Shown in pieces: positions 1 to 12,700 of a DNA stretch of 64,000 nucleotides. The notes beneath the pieces were generated by a model. That model did not search any database, was not told the origin of the DNA, and saw only the letters and a program-made list of their open reading frames with translations. Numbering within the stretch: position 1 is the stretch's first letter; every line of letters begins with the position of its first letter. The stretch is from NCBI GenBank assembly GCA_007258455.2, contig VDFB02000002.1, positions 911,283 to 975,282 of the forward strand, read 5' to 3'. The position numbers were made by a program, and so were the translations under genes. Source of the DNA: Sequoia sempervirens (taxonomy: Eukaryota; Streptophyta; Pinopsida; Cupressales; Cupressaceae).

Positions 1-1200
1 AGTTTAGCAAGTGTTTTTCCTTATGAACCATTCATTTTAGAACCCCTTTGGCTCATCCAATGACAAGTAGGACGTATTTTTGTAATGTATCAAATTATGA
101 TGTTTTAGAAGGATTCAATAGTGTAGTTTTCTAATCAAAACCATTGACCCATATTTCATGAGTAGTGGTTCACAAGAACCTAGCTCTCATGAACATTATT
201 ATTCCACTTAGCATTCATTGCATCCAAGTGATGCTTGTAGGGGTGAAGCATCAATACTTTCTATGAAATCATCCATCCCAATACTATTTCAAGTAAAATG
301 TGTTTAACCATTGAAGTTCCCCCAAGATCAAGTCCACTTGGTTTAATAGACATTTCAAAACATTGGGCAAGTGTTGTGCCTTATTTTTCATTCATTATAG
401 ATTCTCTTTAGCTCATCTAATGAAAAATAGTAGAAATTTTTCATGATTTATCAAATTATGATATTCTATTAAGATTAAACTACATAGGTTTTAGTTAAAT
501 TTATTGGCCCATATTCCATAAGTAATGGTTCACACAAACCCATATCCCAATATGTTGAATCATCCACTTAGCACTCATTATGTCTAGGTGAAGCTTATAG
601 GAGTGAATAATCAAGACTTCCCAAAATTTCACCTATTCAAGTACTACTTTGACTCGAGCATGTGCTCAACCATGGAATTTCCCTCAAGATCAAGTCTAGT
701 TAGCTTACAAACCCATTTGTAACATCTTCATTGAACAAGTGTTGTTCTTATGAACCATTCATTGTTGAGACCCTTTCACTCATCCAATTCCAAGTAGTGG
801 GCATTTTTCTCAAGATCAAGTCTAGTTAGCTTACAAACCCATTTGTAAAATTTTAAACAAGTGGTGTTATTATGAGCCATTCATTGCTGAGCCCCTTTAA
901 CTCATCCAGTTCCAAGTAGTAGGCATTTTTCATAATATATTGAACTACGATGTTTTATGATGATTCAACAACATATTTTTTGAGTCACTCATTAATCTTA
1001 TTTCATGAATAGTGCCTCACACTAACCCATCTCTCATGAGTGTGAGTGGTTCACTTAGCACTCACTGCATCAAGGTGATGCTCATCAGAGTGAAGTATTA
1101 GGAATTCTTGAGAGGTTGCCCATCCCAATACTAACTCAACTCAAACATGTTTAACCATGTGGTTGCTCAAAGGTAAATTCTACTTGTCTTTCTACATCAT
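1..1200. repeat. Diverged tandem repeat, period about 365 bp
   Basis: The phrase AAGTGTT...TTATGAACCATTCATT followed by GCTCATCCAATG-like sequence recurs near positions 9, 369, 737 and 858. Each unit then continues with a TATCAAATTATGATGTTTT-like block, a CCCATATTTCATGAGTAGTG-like block and CCACTTAGCATTCATTGCAT. Units are diverged, so this is an old array. Between about 700 and 860 a shorter ~120-bp segment is duplicated, which gives the closely spaced third and fourth starts. The array is cut by the left edge. No coding potential is visible. Confidence 0.8.
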
Positions 1201-3037
1201 CTGTAAAAAATTAAAATAAATTGTTTCATTTGGACCTCTACACATAATTATCATTCATCACATATGTTGATAGTATCTAGCCTTAGGTTTTGGTGTCATC
1301 CTTTAAAATTTATGGTGATACATATATATGCACCTAAATCATAATATTTTTTCCTTCATGTTCTACTATAAGATGACACTAATATGGAGATCCATGCAAA
1401 TTAAAAAGAGAACATAATTTTTTTGTCAATAATATGGCATGTCCAACAATACTTCTAGAACTCCCATTTAATTCAATAAGTAGTAGTGACAATAGCCATA
1501 ACACCCACAAGAGGAAAATATAATCCATAATTTCTTAGATAAGACTAAAATTTCCATACTCTTATAAATTTAGGAAAAATGTGCATATGCTATGGGGATA
1601 CAAAAAATCACTTATATTATATATTATTAGTTCAACATTTCTCATATTTGATCATGCACAAGACAACACTCCACATATTTTAATGAAATGCAATTGAAAT
1701 ATTTGAAAAATTCTATCAAAATAGATTAATGTAGGAAAAATTACCATTTTTTCTAAAAGAAAATCATGCAATATTATAGACATCAAATTTAAGGAACTTT
1801 GATTAGAAGTTCTCTAAGCACAATAGCTAATATCTTTAAAAGATAATACCTTAGAATAAAAAGGCTATTTTAAAATGCATTATAGTGTCATGTGTACCTT
1901 TATTGCATCATACTTTCTTTATCAAGCACATGCAAACTAATGATGGACCAAAAAATTTCCTCATGTGATAGTGAAATACAATACTTGATTGTTATAGTAG
2001 TTTGGATTATTGTTTATAAATGAATAAGGTATTTTTGAGCAATTTTAATTTATTTTGATGAAAATGACATATTTGCAAAAAACACTGCATAAATTTCTCA
2101 TTAAACACAAAGTGTAGTGGTCTTTTTGTACAACCTTTAAATTTATAGAAATATTTAATATTTTCTTACAAAAAATGTCTATGAATGTAAAGTGAACATG
2201 TGTTAGTGTTCTTAATTTTTAAAGTAATAAGAAATAAATTAATACATTATTTTTAGTGTGACTTTTTTTTCTTTTGTTCCATAGGTAGTGAATTTTTACT
2301 AAGATACTAGAATTAAGCTTGGCTAGCACCAATTGAGATCACAAAAGAGGGATCTCATCCCCATGCATTTAGAACTATCCCTTTCAACCATGGTTATTTA
2401 GACCGCACAAATGACTACTTACTTGTACACATACATAAACCATTTCTAACAAGACAAACATTTGACCCACAACACCAATAACCCAACTACACCTATGCAT
2501 GACACTTATTTGAGAAACTATCCATATAAATTCAATTTGTGAGGGAGGGTCCTAACAATTGTTGCCTGCTGAGTGTTAGCTTGAGAACCTAGCTTATCTC
2601 TGCTTTCTTTGAATTTGAGGATAAACTTTTCCTTTTTTTGTGCATTAAGCTTCTCTATTTTCCCTTTAAAATTTTGATGCAATCTATTGATAGCTTCCCC
2701 ATCTTAACTATGGTTCTTCTTCTTTCTCTTTATTGTCTGCCAATAATTTCCTACATCCCCACCAATAGAATCCTTTACAACATGTGTTGGATCCTGAGAG
2801 TAACAACACTCAACAACCATGGTATGAGATCCTTCTCCTATGACCGCTGAGCCTTAAGAAGTAGCATCATTGCCATTAACATAGGTTAATTTCTATTCAA
2901 TTTCTAAGCTTTGAGGAGGCACATCAAACTTCCCCTCCAATTTGTTATCCTTTTTTGAGGAAACACCATTTTTGGGCAAGTTGATTACAAAATAGTACTT
3001 GGGAGTAGTATCTTTCCACCAAGATGCCACTCAATTT
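1201..3037. other. AT-rich non-coding stretch
   Basis: No credible coding region. The short open frame at 2,638-2,850 has no recognisable domain and no supporting context. The right part (about 2,300-3,037) may be the degraded continuation of the gag-like fragment at 3,038-3,480, but its translation on the minus strand is too broken to support a call. Confidence 0.5.
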
Positions 3038-3480
3038 GCTTTATATTTTATATTTGGGAAATCTACTGCCATGTGAATAGTTTTTAGTAGGTTCTACACC
3101 TAAAAAGTACACCTTCATAATCCAAGGATTGTTTCCATTTGTTGCCATTTGCATTCAAGATGATTTCAGCTAGGAGGGCTTTGAAAATGTCCATCTCAAC
3201 CAGAATCCTAGCAAAGGTTGTGTGGATGAAATCCCTTTAATTTGCATCTGGGCATATGAATTTTCCAAGAGTATTAAAAATTTCTACGAAACAAGATTCA
3301 AACCAATAGTGAAATGGGAGATTTGGAAGACGAACCCAGATCAAAAAATTTGAAAATGATTTGGTGGACAGATCGAAGTTTGGGTGCCATGGATTTAAAA
3401 ATAACATACTCTCTCCCCATAACCAAGTTTGATTGAGAATGACATTTTTGTCTTGCTTACAAATTGTACATAACCACCAA
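3038..3480 (-). pseudogene. Decayed retroelement gag-like fragment (DUF4283 type)
   Basis: Reading the minus strand from about 3,460 gives one frame with the pattern of the plant DUF4283/zinc-knuckle proteins found in LINE ORF1. It runs through FLNPWHPNFD, then IWVRLPNLPFHYW, then TFARILVEMDIF, then QSLDYEGVLFRC. The order and spacing match the same region of the complete LINE ORF1 further right in this window (VPVWVRLARLPLEF, SFARICVEVDL, LDYETLPFRC). The frame has several stops, including one after CPDAN and more just after the first Cys of the expected knuckle. It is therefore a dead remnant. No ORF2 remains could be followed downstream (leftward). An independent gag-like domesticated gene is possible but unlikely given the stops. 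Confidence 0.65.
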
Positions 3481-6400
3481 TCACGCTTTGGTGTGCGATG
3501 GGTACGCCAAAAAATTTAGGTATATTCTTTTAAGGTATGTTTAATTGATATTGCAAATGAAGTTTGCAATATATTTTTGGTGTCCAAATATTATTTTATC
3601 TATATATAATGTTTAATTGATATTGTAAATGAAGAAACTTGAAATATATAAATCTAGTTTCCTTTCAAAAGAATAAAATTAAGAATTGGAAAATTTTGTT
3701 TTTCAAATAATAAAATATATTTATTTTATTGTAGTTGAAATGGAGAAATTAGGTTTACCAAAATATATGGAATGATGGAAAATGGGGTATGATGGACCTA
3801 ATCACCTTCACTTCATTAGGAAATGAGATCTTTATAATGAATTGACTAACAACCTTCAGGTGAATCAACTCAAAGTAGGAATTTGCTGATTTCCTAATGC
3901 TTGAGGGATGGGGGTCAAGGTCAAACAACACTTTGGGGAGAAAAACTAAAAATAGAAAATGAACTCCACATGCAATCTAACACTTGGAATAGCAAGATAA
4001 AACTGAATAAGCTAATAGAACCAGAAATCAAAATGCAGATCAGAGAAGGGAAGAAGTATGTGTACTAGTCACCAAAAGTGTTTTTTTGAAGCCGATCAAG
4101 GACTAATTCACCCTAGGGTGAATGGGTCATGAATGAGAGTCTTTTTGCAACTTTCAGGAGCTTCTGCTACAAATTTGAATCCTTCAACTTTTCCCGGTTT
4201 CAAGTTTGGGAAGTCATAAATAAATTTTGTAATTGATTTTCCATAAAATAATGATGCTTTTGACAATTTTGTGACTTTCTCCAAATTTTCTCTTCAATAT
4301 GTCTTCAAGCTTTCTTCCACCTAAATCTGCAAACACACACATAAAGGAGAAAAATGATTGTTTTGGTGAATGGGGGTTTTCCTTGGTCAAATCCTATTTT
4401 GGTAATTAAACCTTGAAATGAAATAGCATGAAATAATTAACATTTAAATTCTTAATATCTCTTAGACTTTTAATGATATAAAGTCATTCAATAAGTCACC
4501 AAGGATCATCATGTCACATAGAAGTGTATTATTTTGGTTGGAAATGACTATAAATGGCATGCATTGAGTTCTAATCATTAAGCAAAAGTTTTATTCTCAT
4601 CAAAACATTTCATTTAAGGGAAGAATGGTTGAAGTGGGTTTCTCTTAGAGGAATATTTTAGAGTTTGATCCCATTAAATTCTAATATGTAAATAGTTGTG
4701 AATATGAATGGGCATAGAATTCTTATATTTTTACAAAACACTTAGATAACTCACATACACTTTATAATATATTTTAATGTTTCAAACATTTTGACTTTTT
4801 CCAAAAAATGTTAATGTTACATGAAATGTGTGTATAACTATATTATTTTTTACTTAGTTTTGTATTGGTTTTTAGGAATATGTTGACAAATGATATAGTT
4901 TTGTGCAAAAAATACAACTACATCATTTTTTATTTAGTTTTGTACTCATTTCTAGAAATATACTGACAAATTTAGTTTTGTGTAAAATTAAGTTCGTTTT
5001 CTTAATCTTACCTACTCTTAAATTATAAGTATCTTTACATATTCAGTTTTCACCTTATCCTTATGCATATATTGTATTAAATTTAGCTCATTCAGGCATT
5101 TAAAACATTTAAGTCTACACTTACCTAGATATAACTATTATATAGTCCAATATGATTATGTTCATGTCCAAGGTCATTTTCAAAGTTGCCAGGTTGACCT
5201 TGTGATTATGAACTTGAACTTTGTCTTTTCAAATTTCAAATTTAAAATTTGGCCAACTCATCCGCTTTATTTTCTTTCCTTACAAAATTTCATGATATGT
5301 ATTATTATTTAAAGGTATGTAATTACATTTGTTTCACATCCACACACATTTGAGCATCCTATCTCATTTCAAACCACATTTGAGAATCCTATCTCATTTC
5401 AAACCATTGAAGGAGCTATCATTATGCAAGAATTTAGATTTGGAAGGAGTAACAATTTTTTGTGTAGGTGTCATACACCTTGTGATCTTGCTATTTTAAA
5501 TGTTTTGTTTGATTAATTATTCATTGCTTATACTTACAATATTTAGGGTGTTTTATTTGGAGTGGCACTAGGTGTCATTATAGTTTCTAATTACAATTAT
5601 GATAACTTGTAAGGTGTGAGTGGTCAAAAAGGAAAAAGCATGGGAATTTGGAGAGATCGATGGAGTATTTATGGAAATGTTAGGATAATAATACTTAGAT
5701 AACTAAGCTTGATTTGGGTGTTGAAATTTATGTATGGATATGGATGTCTAAATTATATAGTAGTTTACAAAACATGGTTTTTTTTGTCCACTCATATATA
5801 TTGAGTGCTAGGGTTGGAGATATTATCGTAATATTTTACAGGTACAAATATATTGCCAAAATATCTCCAACACTATATTGACTCATATAATCTTCTATGG
5901 AGCTTGTTTACTGATTCAAAGGTTTTACCAATCGACCTCATGTATTACACAAATGTATGCAAAAAATAGACCAAAATATTGATTAATTGACCTTCCACAC
6001 CTCTTAGTGTACCCTTTGCACACTAAGGTGCAATTTCTAGTCAATATATAAAAAATAAACAAAAAGCAATGACATAGGACAAGTCTTCCAACCTCAACAA
6101 AATTTGAGGGCACACGTATTCATAACCTTGATGAAATTGTTAAGTCAAAAGAAGGAAAATGCTTCTTAATTTTAAATTTGATAATAGTCAATTTTCATAC
6201 AATTTTGAGTTTTGGATGATATTTATTTTAGAAATATTACCTTTATATTAATAAAATATGTATTCTATCAAACGTCAAGGCTTTAAAGTCTAGGTAAAGT
6301 TTGGAATCATGGATTTGTTTATAGATTTTTCCTTTGTATTCAAATTCAAACTTGTGCAATGTGTGTTTTTAAATACTTTACTATTCACTTAGATGATCTT

Positions 6401-7947
6401 CATCTACTCTATATTTATTCTTCATTTTTATAAGTGATACTATTTAGAAATGTCTAAAAAGGGTTGTATTTATGTCACAAGAAAAATATTCTCATATATT
6501 AACCTACACAAATGTGTATCAAAGTTTAAAGATAGCAAGCAAAGGTCCTAACATGATGTATGAAAAATTCTTTCTTTTAGTATGTCAATTATATGTGTTT
6601 GCTAATTATTTCTCTTTTAAGGGTATAGGTTGAGAATAAATTTCAAATACATATGTGCATATAAAATGAAAGCAATTCAATGTCTTTCAATGCTAGCACA
6701 TGTGTAGAGGCAACTTGTACAAATGTAGAGATGAATATAAAAGAAGATGCAGGATAAATTATTATGTTAGGTATGGAGTCTATTAGAATGTATGGTTAAT
6801 ATATGAAAATAATTTTTCAACATTGATGTTTTAATTTGAACATATGATCCCATATGCCTCAACCATAGTTTGAACAAGAATCTCTACCACTACACATGCA
6901 TTTGATTGATATTATTAACCTCATGTAGATCTTTAGAAGATAAAAAAATGTAATAAATTTTATTGATCCCCTATTTATGATTCATATAGTCAAAAGATCT
7001 ATAATTCATGCCTCCTCAAAAATGCATTGACTACATTAATGGAATTAGCTTGTGTGCATTACACAATTTATTAGTCAGACCCTCCATTTCTTCACACAAT
7101 GGAGCTTGAATAATATATTGCATTATTGAATAGCTCAATATCATTCAACCTTGAGATAGAGAATCATGACTAATCCTTGATAAGTAGATAGGTACTACAA
7201 AATTATTATTTATTGATACAAGGGTTTAACTAAGTAAATGGAGGGGAGATAATAGTTTTCTCTTGTTTCTAGCACATAAAACTTTGTTGTTGTTTATTGG
7301 CATCACCATATATAGATAGCTAAGTTCAACAATTTTAAAAAAATAAAGTTATATGTTCATTTCTAGATAAATGAATGGATCCATAGCTATCAAGATCATA
7401 TCCAAAAAAAATATATTCATATAAGGTATAAAATAGTTAATTTCATAGTAAGAATGGAGTCATCTGATATTTGTAGATGTATAGATGAAGCGTCAAGCAA
7501 CATGTAACAAAACTTTATTAATTAAACTTTAGAGATAAATATTCAAATACATTTTGTTAATCAATTTTAACATTAAAATGTGTACCACATTTTTGCCCCT
7601 AGGGGCCACTTAAATTAGTATTTTCCTAAATTGATTATATTTAATCAATTCTAACAAGAAAAAATTTAAGAATTCAAAGATGTTGGAAGCAATTATTTGT
7701 ACTTTTTTAATTTAGATTTAATTGATAATTATTTTTAAAAAAAAATTCATCATATTTGATTAATTTTAAATTAAAAATACTATAATTTTATTATTTTTGA
7801 ATTAGTAATAATTTATGTAATGTATACCTTGAGTTACAAATAACATATTTTCATTATTTCTCAAACATCGATCTTTAACAGTAATATATATGGGATTATA
7901 CATTTTCTATTTTTTTCAAAAATATATCTTATTATTAATTTCACTTA
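3481..7947. other. AT-rich non-coding stretch
   Basis: Nothing recognisable as a gene on either strand. Two small local duplications are visible: a 30-bp tandem copy of CACATTTGAG..ATCCTATCTC at about 5,345-5,404, and a ~90-bp diverged duplication containing TTTAGTTTTGT at about 4,840-4,985. The short minus frame at 5,925-6,113 has no recognisable motif. Confidence 0.5.
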
Positions 7948-7965
7948 ATATATTACTCATTTTTT
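7948..7965 (+). repeat. LINE target-site duplication, left copy
   Basis: The 18 bp ATATATTACTCATTTTTT recur exactly at 14,143-14,160, immediately after the LINE poly(A) tail. This left copy runs into a longer T tract (to 7,974), so the exact 5' junction is ambiguous by several bases. Confidence 0.9.
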
Positions 7966-7974
7966 TTTTTTTTT

Positions 7975-8314
7975 GAAGATCTAATGTTTAGTAGTAATCC
8001 ATGAATTACTCAGGATGGCTCTGCACGGCGACTGGTTGAGAGCTAGGGCCCGCGTGCCCTAGCTCTTCATTTTCTGCGTTCTGGCTGTGCTCAGCGGCGT
8101 TCGTGGTGGTGCAGTCTCAGGGGGGTGCGTGCTTGTGGTCAGGGGTGCGTGGGTTGGACTGGGGTTCGGCCGTTCTTTTGCTTGTGGGCAAACGTTGCTG
8201 CTGTGTTTTTTTTTTCTGCGCTCGGTATTTCCTTGGCAGGTGTCTTCTGCGTTTTGAGATTGTGGATCTCGTGCCCGGTTTCTCTCCTTTTGGTGGGGTG
8301 TTGCTATTCGGTCC
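7975..8314 (+). promoter_or_regulatory. LINE 5' UTR, presumed internal promoter region
   Basis: This GC-rich leader precedes the ORF1 start at 8,315 and differs sharply from the AT-rich flank. LINEs usually carry an internal promoter here, so that role is inferred from the family, not read from a specific motif. It contains the hairpin listed separately. The overlapping open frames at 8,059-8,418 on both strands are composition artefacts with no domain support. Confidence 0.55.
8039..8066 (+). other. Perfect 11-bp inverted repeat in LINE leader
   Basis: AGAGCTAGGGC (8,039-8,049) and GCCCTAGCTCT (8,056-8,066) are exact reverse complements separated by a 6-nt loop. In RNA this would be a strong hairpin near the 5' end of the LINE transcript. 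Function is unknown. It could mark a full-length 5' end, act in translation, or be incidental. Confidence 0.7.
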
Positions 8315-9742
8315 ATGGAGACTCAGGGTTGTGTTTTGTCCAAGATTTCCTCTGGGGATTTGGAGATGGCAGAGCCGTCTTCTTCATTGCATGTAGGTGG
8401 AAAGGATCTGCTGGGTAAACCCCAGTCGGGAGATGGGGTCTTCTCCTCAAAAGGGATGCTTCGAATAAAAAAAGTAAATGGATGTTTGGAGAGATCCGAG
8501 GATCGTCCAGTTCTGGTTATTCAACCTGAGCAAGTGTCAGAGGATGTTGAATATTGGGGCAATCATGCTCTTATTTGTAAATTTTTGGGCCTTCGTTTAT
8601 CTCTTCCTGTTTTGGATTCTTGGGCACGTAGGGTTTGGAACCCTGAAGGCGATATGGAGATTATTCTGGCAGCCAATAACTATTTTTTGGTTGTCTTTTC
8701 AAGCATGTCCGACAGGAATAGGGCGTTCGAAGGAGGCCCTTATTTCTTTAACCAGGTAGGGCTTTTCATCAAACCTTGGCACATGGGATTCAACTCTGCT
8801 AAGGAGATCCCTTCGCGGGTTCCCGTGTGGGTTCGTTTGGCGAGGCTTCCTTTGGAATTCTAGAGGGAGGATATTCTTCACTCCATCTCATTGCTTCTTG
8901 GAAAACCTGTGGGATCGGCTTCCCAAACTCAAGATCGTAAGGTAATTTCTTTTGCTCGCATTTGTGTTGAAGTTGATTTAAATAATCCATTACCAGACTC
9001 TATGGAAATTCGTCTGGGATCTTCCTCTTGGATCCAACAGCTGGATTATGAAACCCTACCCTTTAGATGCCGAATTTTCCATGAATATGGACATTTACAC
9101 CGCAAATGCCCTAGATTTAGACCCTCCCCCTTAGCTGCGTCTGGGCCTCCCAAGGGGGACAAGGGAAAGGCTCCAATGTCTAATGAACCTGTGGATAATG
9201 AGGGTTTTATTCTGGTTAAGTCCCATAACAAAGTCAAGGGCAGGAAGGGATCTTGGATGGATAGGCAGAACGAAGGCAACATTAACAGGTTTGAGGTTCT
9301 TGATGATTTGAACCAGGAGGAGGGTATTCCAGTTGAGCTCTCTTCTGGGGCTAAGGGTCTGCAGGATGCTCAGGATGATGATGTAAGGAAAGAGGATCAA
9401 ATTCTATCTCCAGAGGTTCATCAGAAGGATCAGAAGGCTATGGACTCTTCGGCTCATGCTCAGGATTTTGGGATTCTGCAGGAGTCACAGACTCCGAAGG
9501 ACTCTGTTGCGGTGGTTCCTGATCCCCCTGCTCCTAAGGGGGCTTCAGATCCTGTGAGGGGTAATAAAGCTCCTCCTACATTAGGCTTACATCAGAAATC
9601 CTTTAAAAAGGGGCCTCTTGATAAACCGTCAAAGAGTGGAAGGAAGACTGATCAAGAGAAGGTTAAGCTTATGGGTGATACTTTGGTTGAGTCTGGGTCT
9701 GTGAAGCCTATTGATTCCCATTTCTCCCACCCCCATAAATGA
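8315..9742 (+). pseudogene. LINE ORF1 (gag-like, DUF4283 + zinc knuckle), one internal stop
   Basis: A 475-codon frame from ATG 8,315 to TGA 9,740-9,742, interrupted only by TAG at 8,861-8,863 (codon 183). The part before the stop has a DUF4283-like domain at about residues 60-183, ending in VPVWVRLARLPLEF. After the stop the same frame continues with SFARICVEVDL and LDYETLPFRC. At residue 252 (9,068-9,109) there is a single CCHC-type knuckle in which the second Cys is Phe (CRIFHEYGHLHRKC). The remaining ~200 residues are Lys/Asp/Ser-rich and low in structure. Family members normally have Trp at the TAG position, so this is most simply a TGG-to-TAG nonsense mutation. The product would be an RNA-binding particle protein for the LINE. 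The start was chosen because it opens the frame just after the leader and gives a usual ORF1 length. Confidence 0.88.
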
Positions 9743-12700
9743 TTGTTTTATCTTGGAATGTAAGGGGGTTGAACAGCATCCCTAGACAAAAGGCTGTTCG
9801 CAGATTAATTGAATCTCAGTTACCGGATGTTGTCTTTATCCAGGAAACTAAGCTGACTATTGATGGGCTTGCTAATTGTGCTTCGCGTATCTGGCCTCAA
9901 GGCAATTGGCAGGGGGTAGGTGCTTTGAACAGTGCAGGGGGTGTGGCTTGCTTCTGGAACCCAAGGAAAGTTTCCCCCTTATGCTGGATGTCTAGTCGGT
10001 CTTCCATTTCTCTGATTGCTTCTAGTTTTGTCACTGGAGAAAGGTTTCTCTTATCCAATATTTATGCTCCTACGGATCTTTCAGGTAAGTTAAATCTCTG
10101 GGCTCACATTCGTTTCATCCGAGCCTTGGACCCGTTTCTCCCATGGATTATGGCTGGTGATTTTAATGCTGTTACTTGCTTAGATGAAAAACGTGGTGGG
10201 TTAGCCAGGTTAGACCCCTCTGCTAATCTTCTCAGGGATATGATTGGTTTCTTGAATCTCATTGATGTGAAGCCTTCCAATGGTGTCTTTACCTGGAATA
10301 ATAGGAGATGTGGTGTGGAGGCTATCTCTGAAAGGCTTGATAGATTTCTTGTTTCCTGTTATTGGTTGAATAGTAGGTTGACGACCAGTTCTGAAATTCT
10401 TGATTGGAGGGGCTCTGATCATTGGCCCATAAAGCTTTCTGTCACTGCTTATGGTGTCACCAAAAATCCCTCCTTCAAATTCCAATTGATGTGGTTAAGA
10501 GATCCTTCTCTCCAGGAGCTTATGATGGATTGGTGGCATGAGGGGATGCCTGCTCATGGGACAGCCATGTTCACTTTTAGCAAGCGGCTTCAGCATGTGA
10601 AGTTCAGACTTAAGAGATGGAATAAACAATGTTTTGGGAACCTTCAAGCTCAGAAGATGGCTGCCCAGTCCAAGTTGGATACTATCACTCATCAGATTCG
10701 GGACCAGGGGTTGACCTCTGCCCTTAGTATGGCTGAGTCCTTGGCTCTGAAGGGTTTAGAAGAGTGGGAACTTCGGGAAGAGATCTTCTGGAAGCAAAAA
10801 TCTCATATTGATTGGCTCCAGGAGGGGGACAGGAACACTGCTTTCTTTCATAATTCTGTGAAGGCTCGAAGACAAGGAAATTCTATCTCCTCCCTTGTTT
10901 CGCAGGATGGGGCTCAACTCTCGTCCTATGCTGATATTTCCAGGGAGGCAGTCAATTATTTTTCAAATCTCTTTTCTAGGGAGAATCTTGCTGCCCGGGC
11001 TGAGGAGCAGGCCATCATGGATTGTATTCCCCGCCTGGTCTCTTCTGAGATGAATGGGACTCTCTTATGTCCTATCTTGTTACCTGAGTTGGAGAAAGTG
11101 GTTTTTAATATGAAAAAAGGTAAGGCGCCTGGTCCAGATGGGTTTCCAATTGAGTTTTTTCAAGAATTCTGGGAAATTATAAAGTTTGATCTCCTTGAGG
11201 TGGTTCAGGAATCTCTTAGGAACAAACAGATGCTCAAGTCTATGAATTCTACCTTCTTGGCCCTCATACCTAAGTTGGAAGGAGCTAACCAGTTAGCTCA
11301 ATTCAGGCCTATTGCGTTATGCAACGTTGTTTACAAGATCATCACCAAATTGATTGCGGAGAGACTCAAACCACTCCTTGGTTCTTTGATCTCGGCTGAG
11401 CAGGGTGGCTTTGTTGAAGGGAGACAAATTTTGGATGGGGTTGTTATAGCCATGGAAGCTGTTCATTCTATGGCTAACTCTAAGGAGAAGGCTATGTTTA
11501 TTAAACTTGACATGTCTAAAGCTTATGATCGGGTGAGCTAGGAATTCTTACAGAAAACTCTCTTGGCTTTTGGCTTTGCTGAGGAATGGGTGAACTGGGT
11601 TCTTAGTTGTGTGACCTCTACCTCTTTCTCTGTTCTCATTAATGGGGAACCTTCAGATTTGTTTAGTGCCTCTCGGGGTCTCCGGCAAGGGGATCCTTTA
11701 TCCCCTTACTTATTCATTATCATGGCTGAGGGTCTTGGTAGATTTATTAAATCTCAGGTGAGACAGGGTCTTATCCATGGTTGGCGCTGGGACAACCTTC
11801 TCCCTTCCTTCTCTCATCTTCAGTTTGTGGATGATACTGGGCTAATGGGCTTGTCTAGAATTAGTGAGGCGGTGAACTTCAGGAGAGCCTTAGACATCTA
11901 TCTGAAGGCTTCTGGTCAGCATATTAATGATGATAAATCTTCCATTTACTTCTTTAATACTCCTCAGCTTATTCAGAACAGGATTGCTAGGATCCTTAGA
12001 TTTCAGATCGGATCTCTTCCCCTGATGTACCTTGGGATCCCTTTGGCTTTGGGAGGACAGCGGAGAGATTATTGGCAGGGCATTTTGGATAAATTTCGAA
12101 GTAGAGTTAGCCATTGGACTCACCGATGGCTCTCTTCTGCTGGGAGAGTGATTCTTCTTAAGACTGTGGTGCAGTCTCTCCCCATTTATAGGTGTTGTGT
12201 GCAAGTTCCCCCGTCCACTTTTGTGCGGGAATTTGATGCTTTGTCTCGACAATTTCTATGGTCTGGCAACCTTCTCTCCTCGAAGTGGAGCTTGGTCAAG
12301 TGGGAGTCTGTGTGCAGGCCAAAGCATGCTGGGGGCCTTGGTCTTAGGTCTATGGCTCTGGTTGTCACTGCCTTGGCGGCCAAGCTGTACTGGAGGTGGT
12401 GTAACAATCTTGATCAGGATTGGGCTAAGATTCTAGCCCACAAGTATTTTCCTAATGCTGATTGCTTCGATGTGCCGCGTCTTCCTTTGTTGGGTAAAGG
12501 TTCTTGTATTTGGGACACCCTTAAGAAGGGGGCCCAGCTGATTAAGGAAGGCCTCTTTTGGATCTGTAATAGAGGCTCTGATGTTTTATTTTGGCAGGAC
12601 TCTTGGGATGGCCACCCTCCCATTCTCTCTAGTTTTCCTCAGCTTCTGCCTCTTTTCCATATTTTTTCTGAGGCCGGTTGGATTAAGGTGGAGCATTTTA

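Noticed and set aside
1..1200. CRISPR-like array
   Set aside because: Units are long (~365 bp), diverged and not separated by unique spacers. The genome is eukaryotic.
8059..8418. Overlapping open frames on both strands in the LINE leader
   Set aside because: GC-rich leader composition leaves frames open by chance. No domain is seen, and the genuine ORF1 starts at 8,315 in a different frame.
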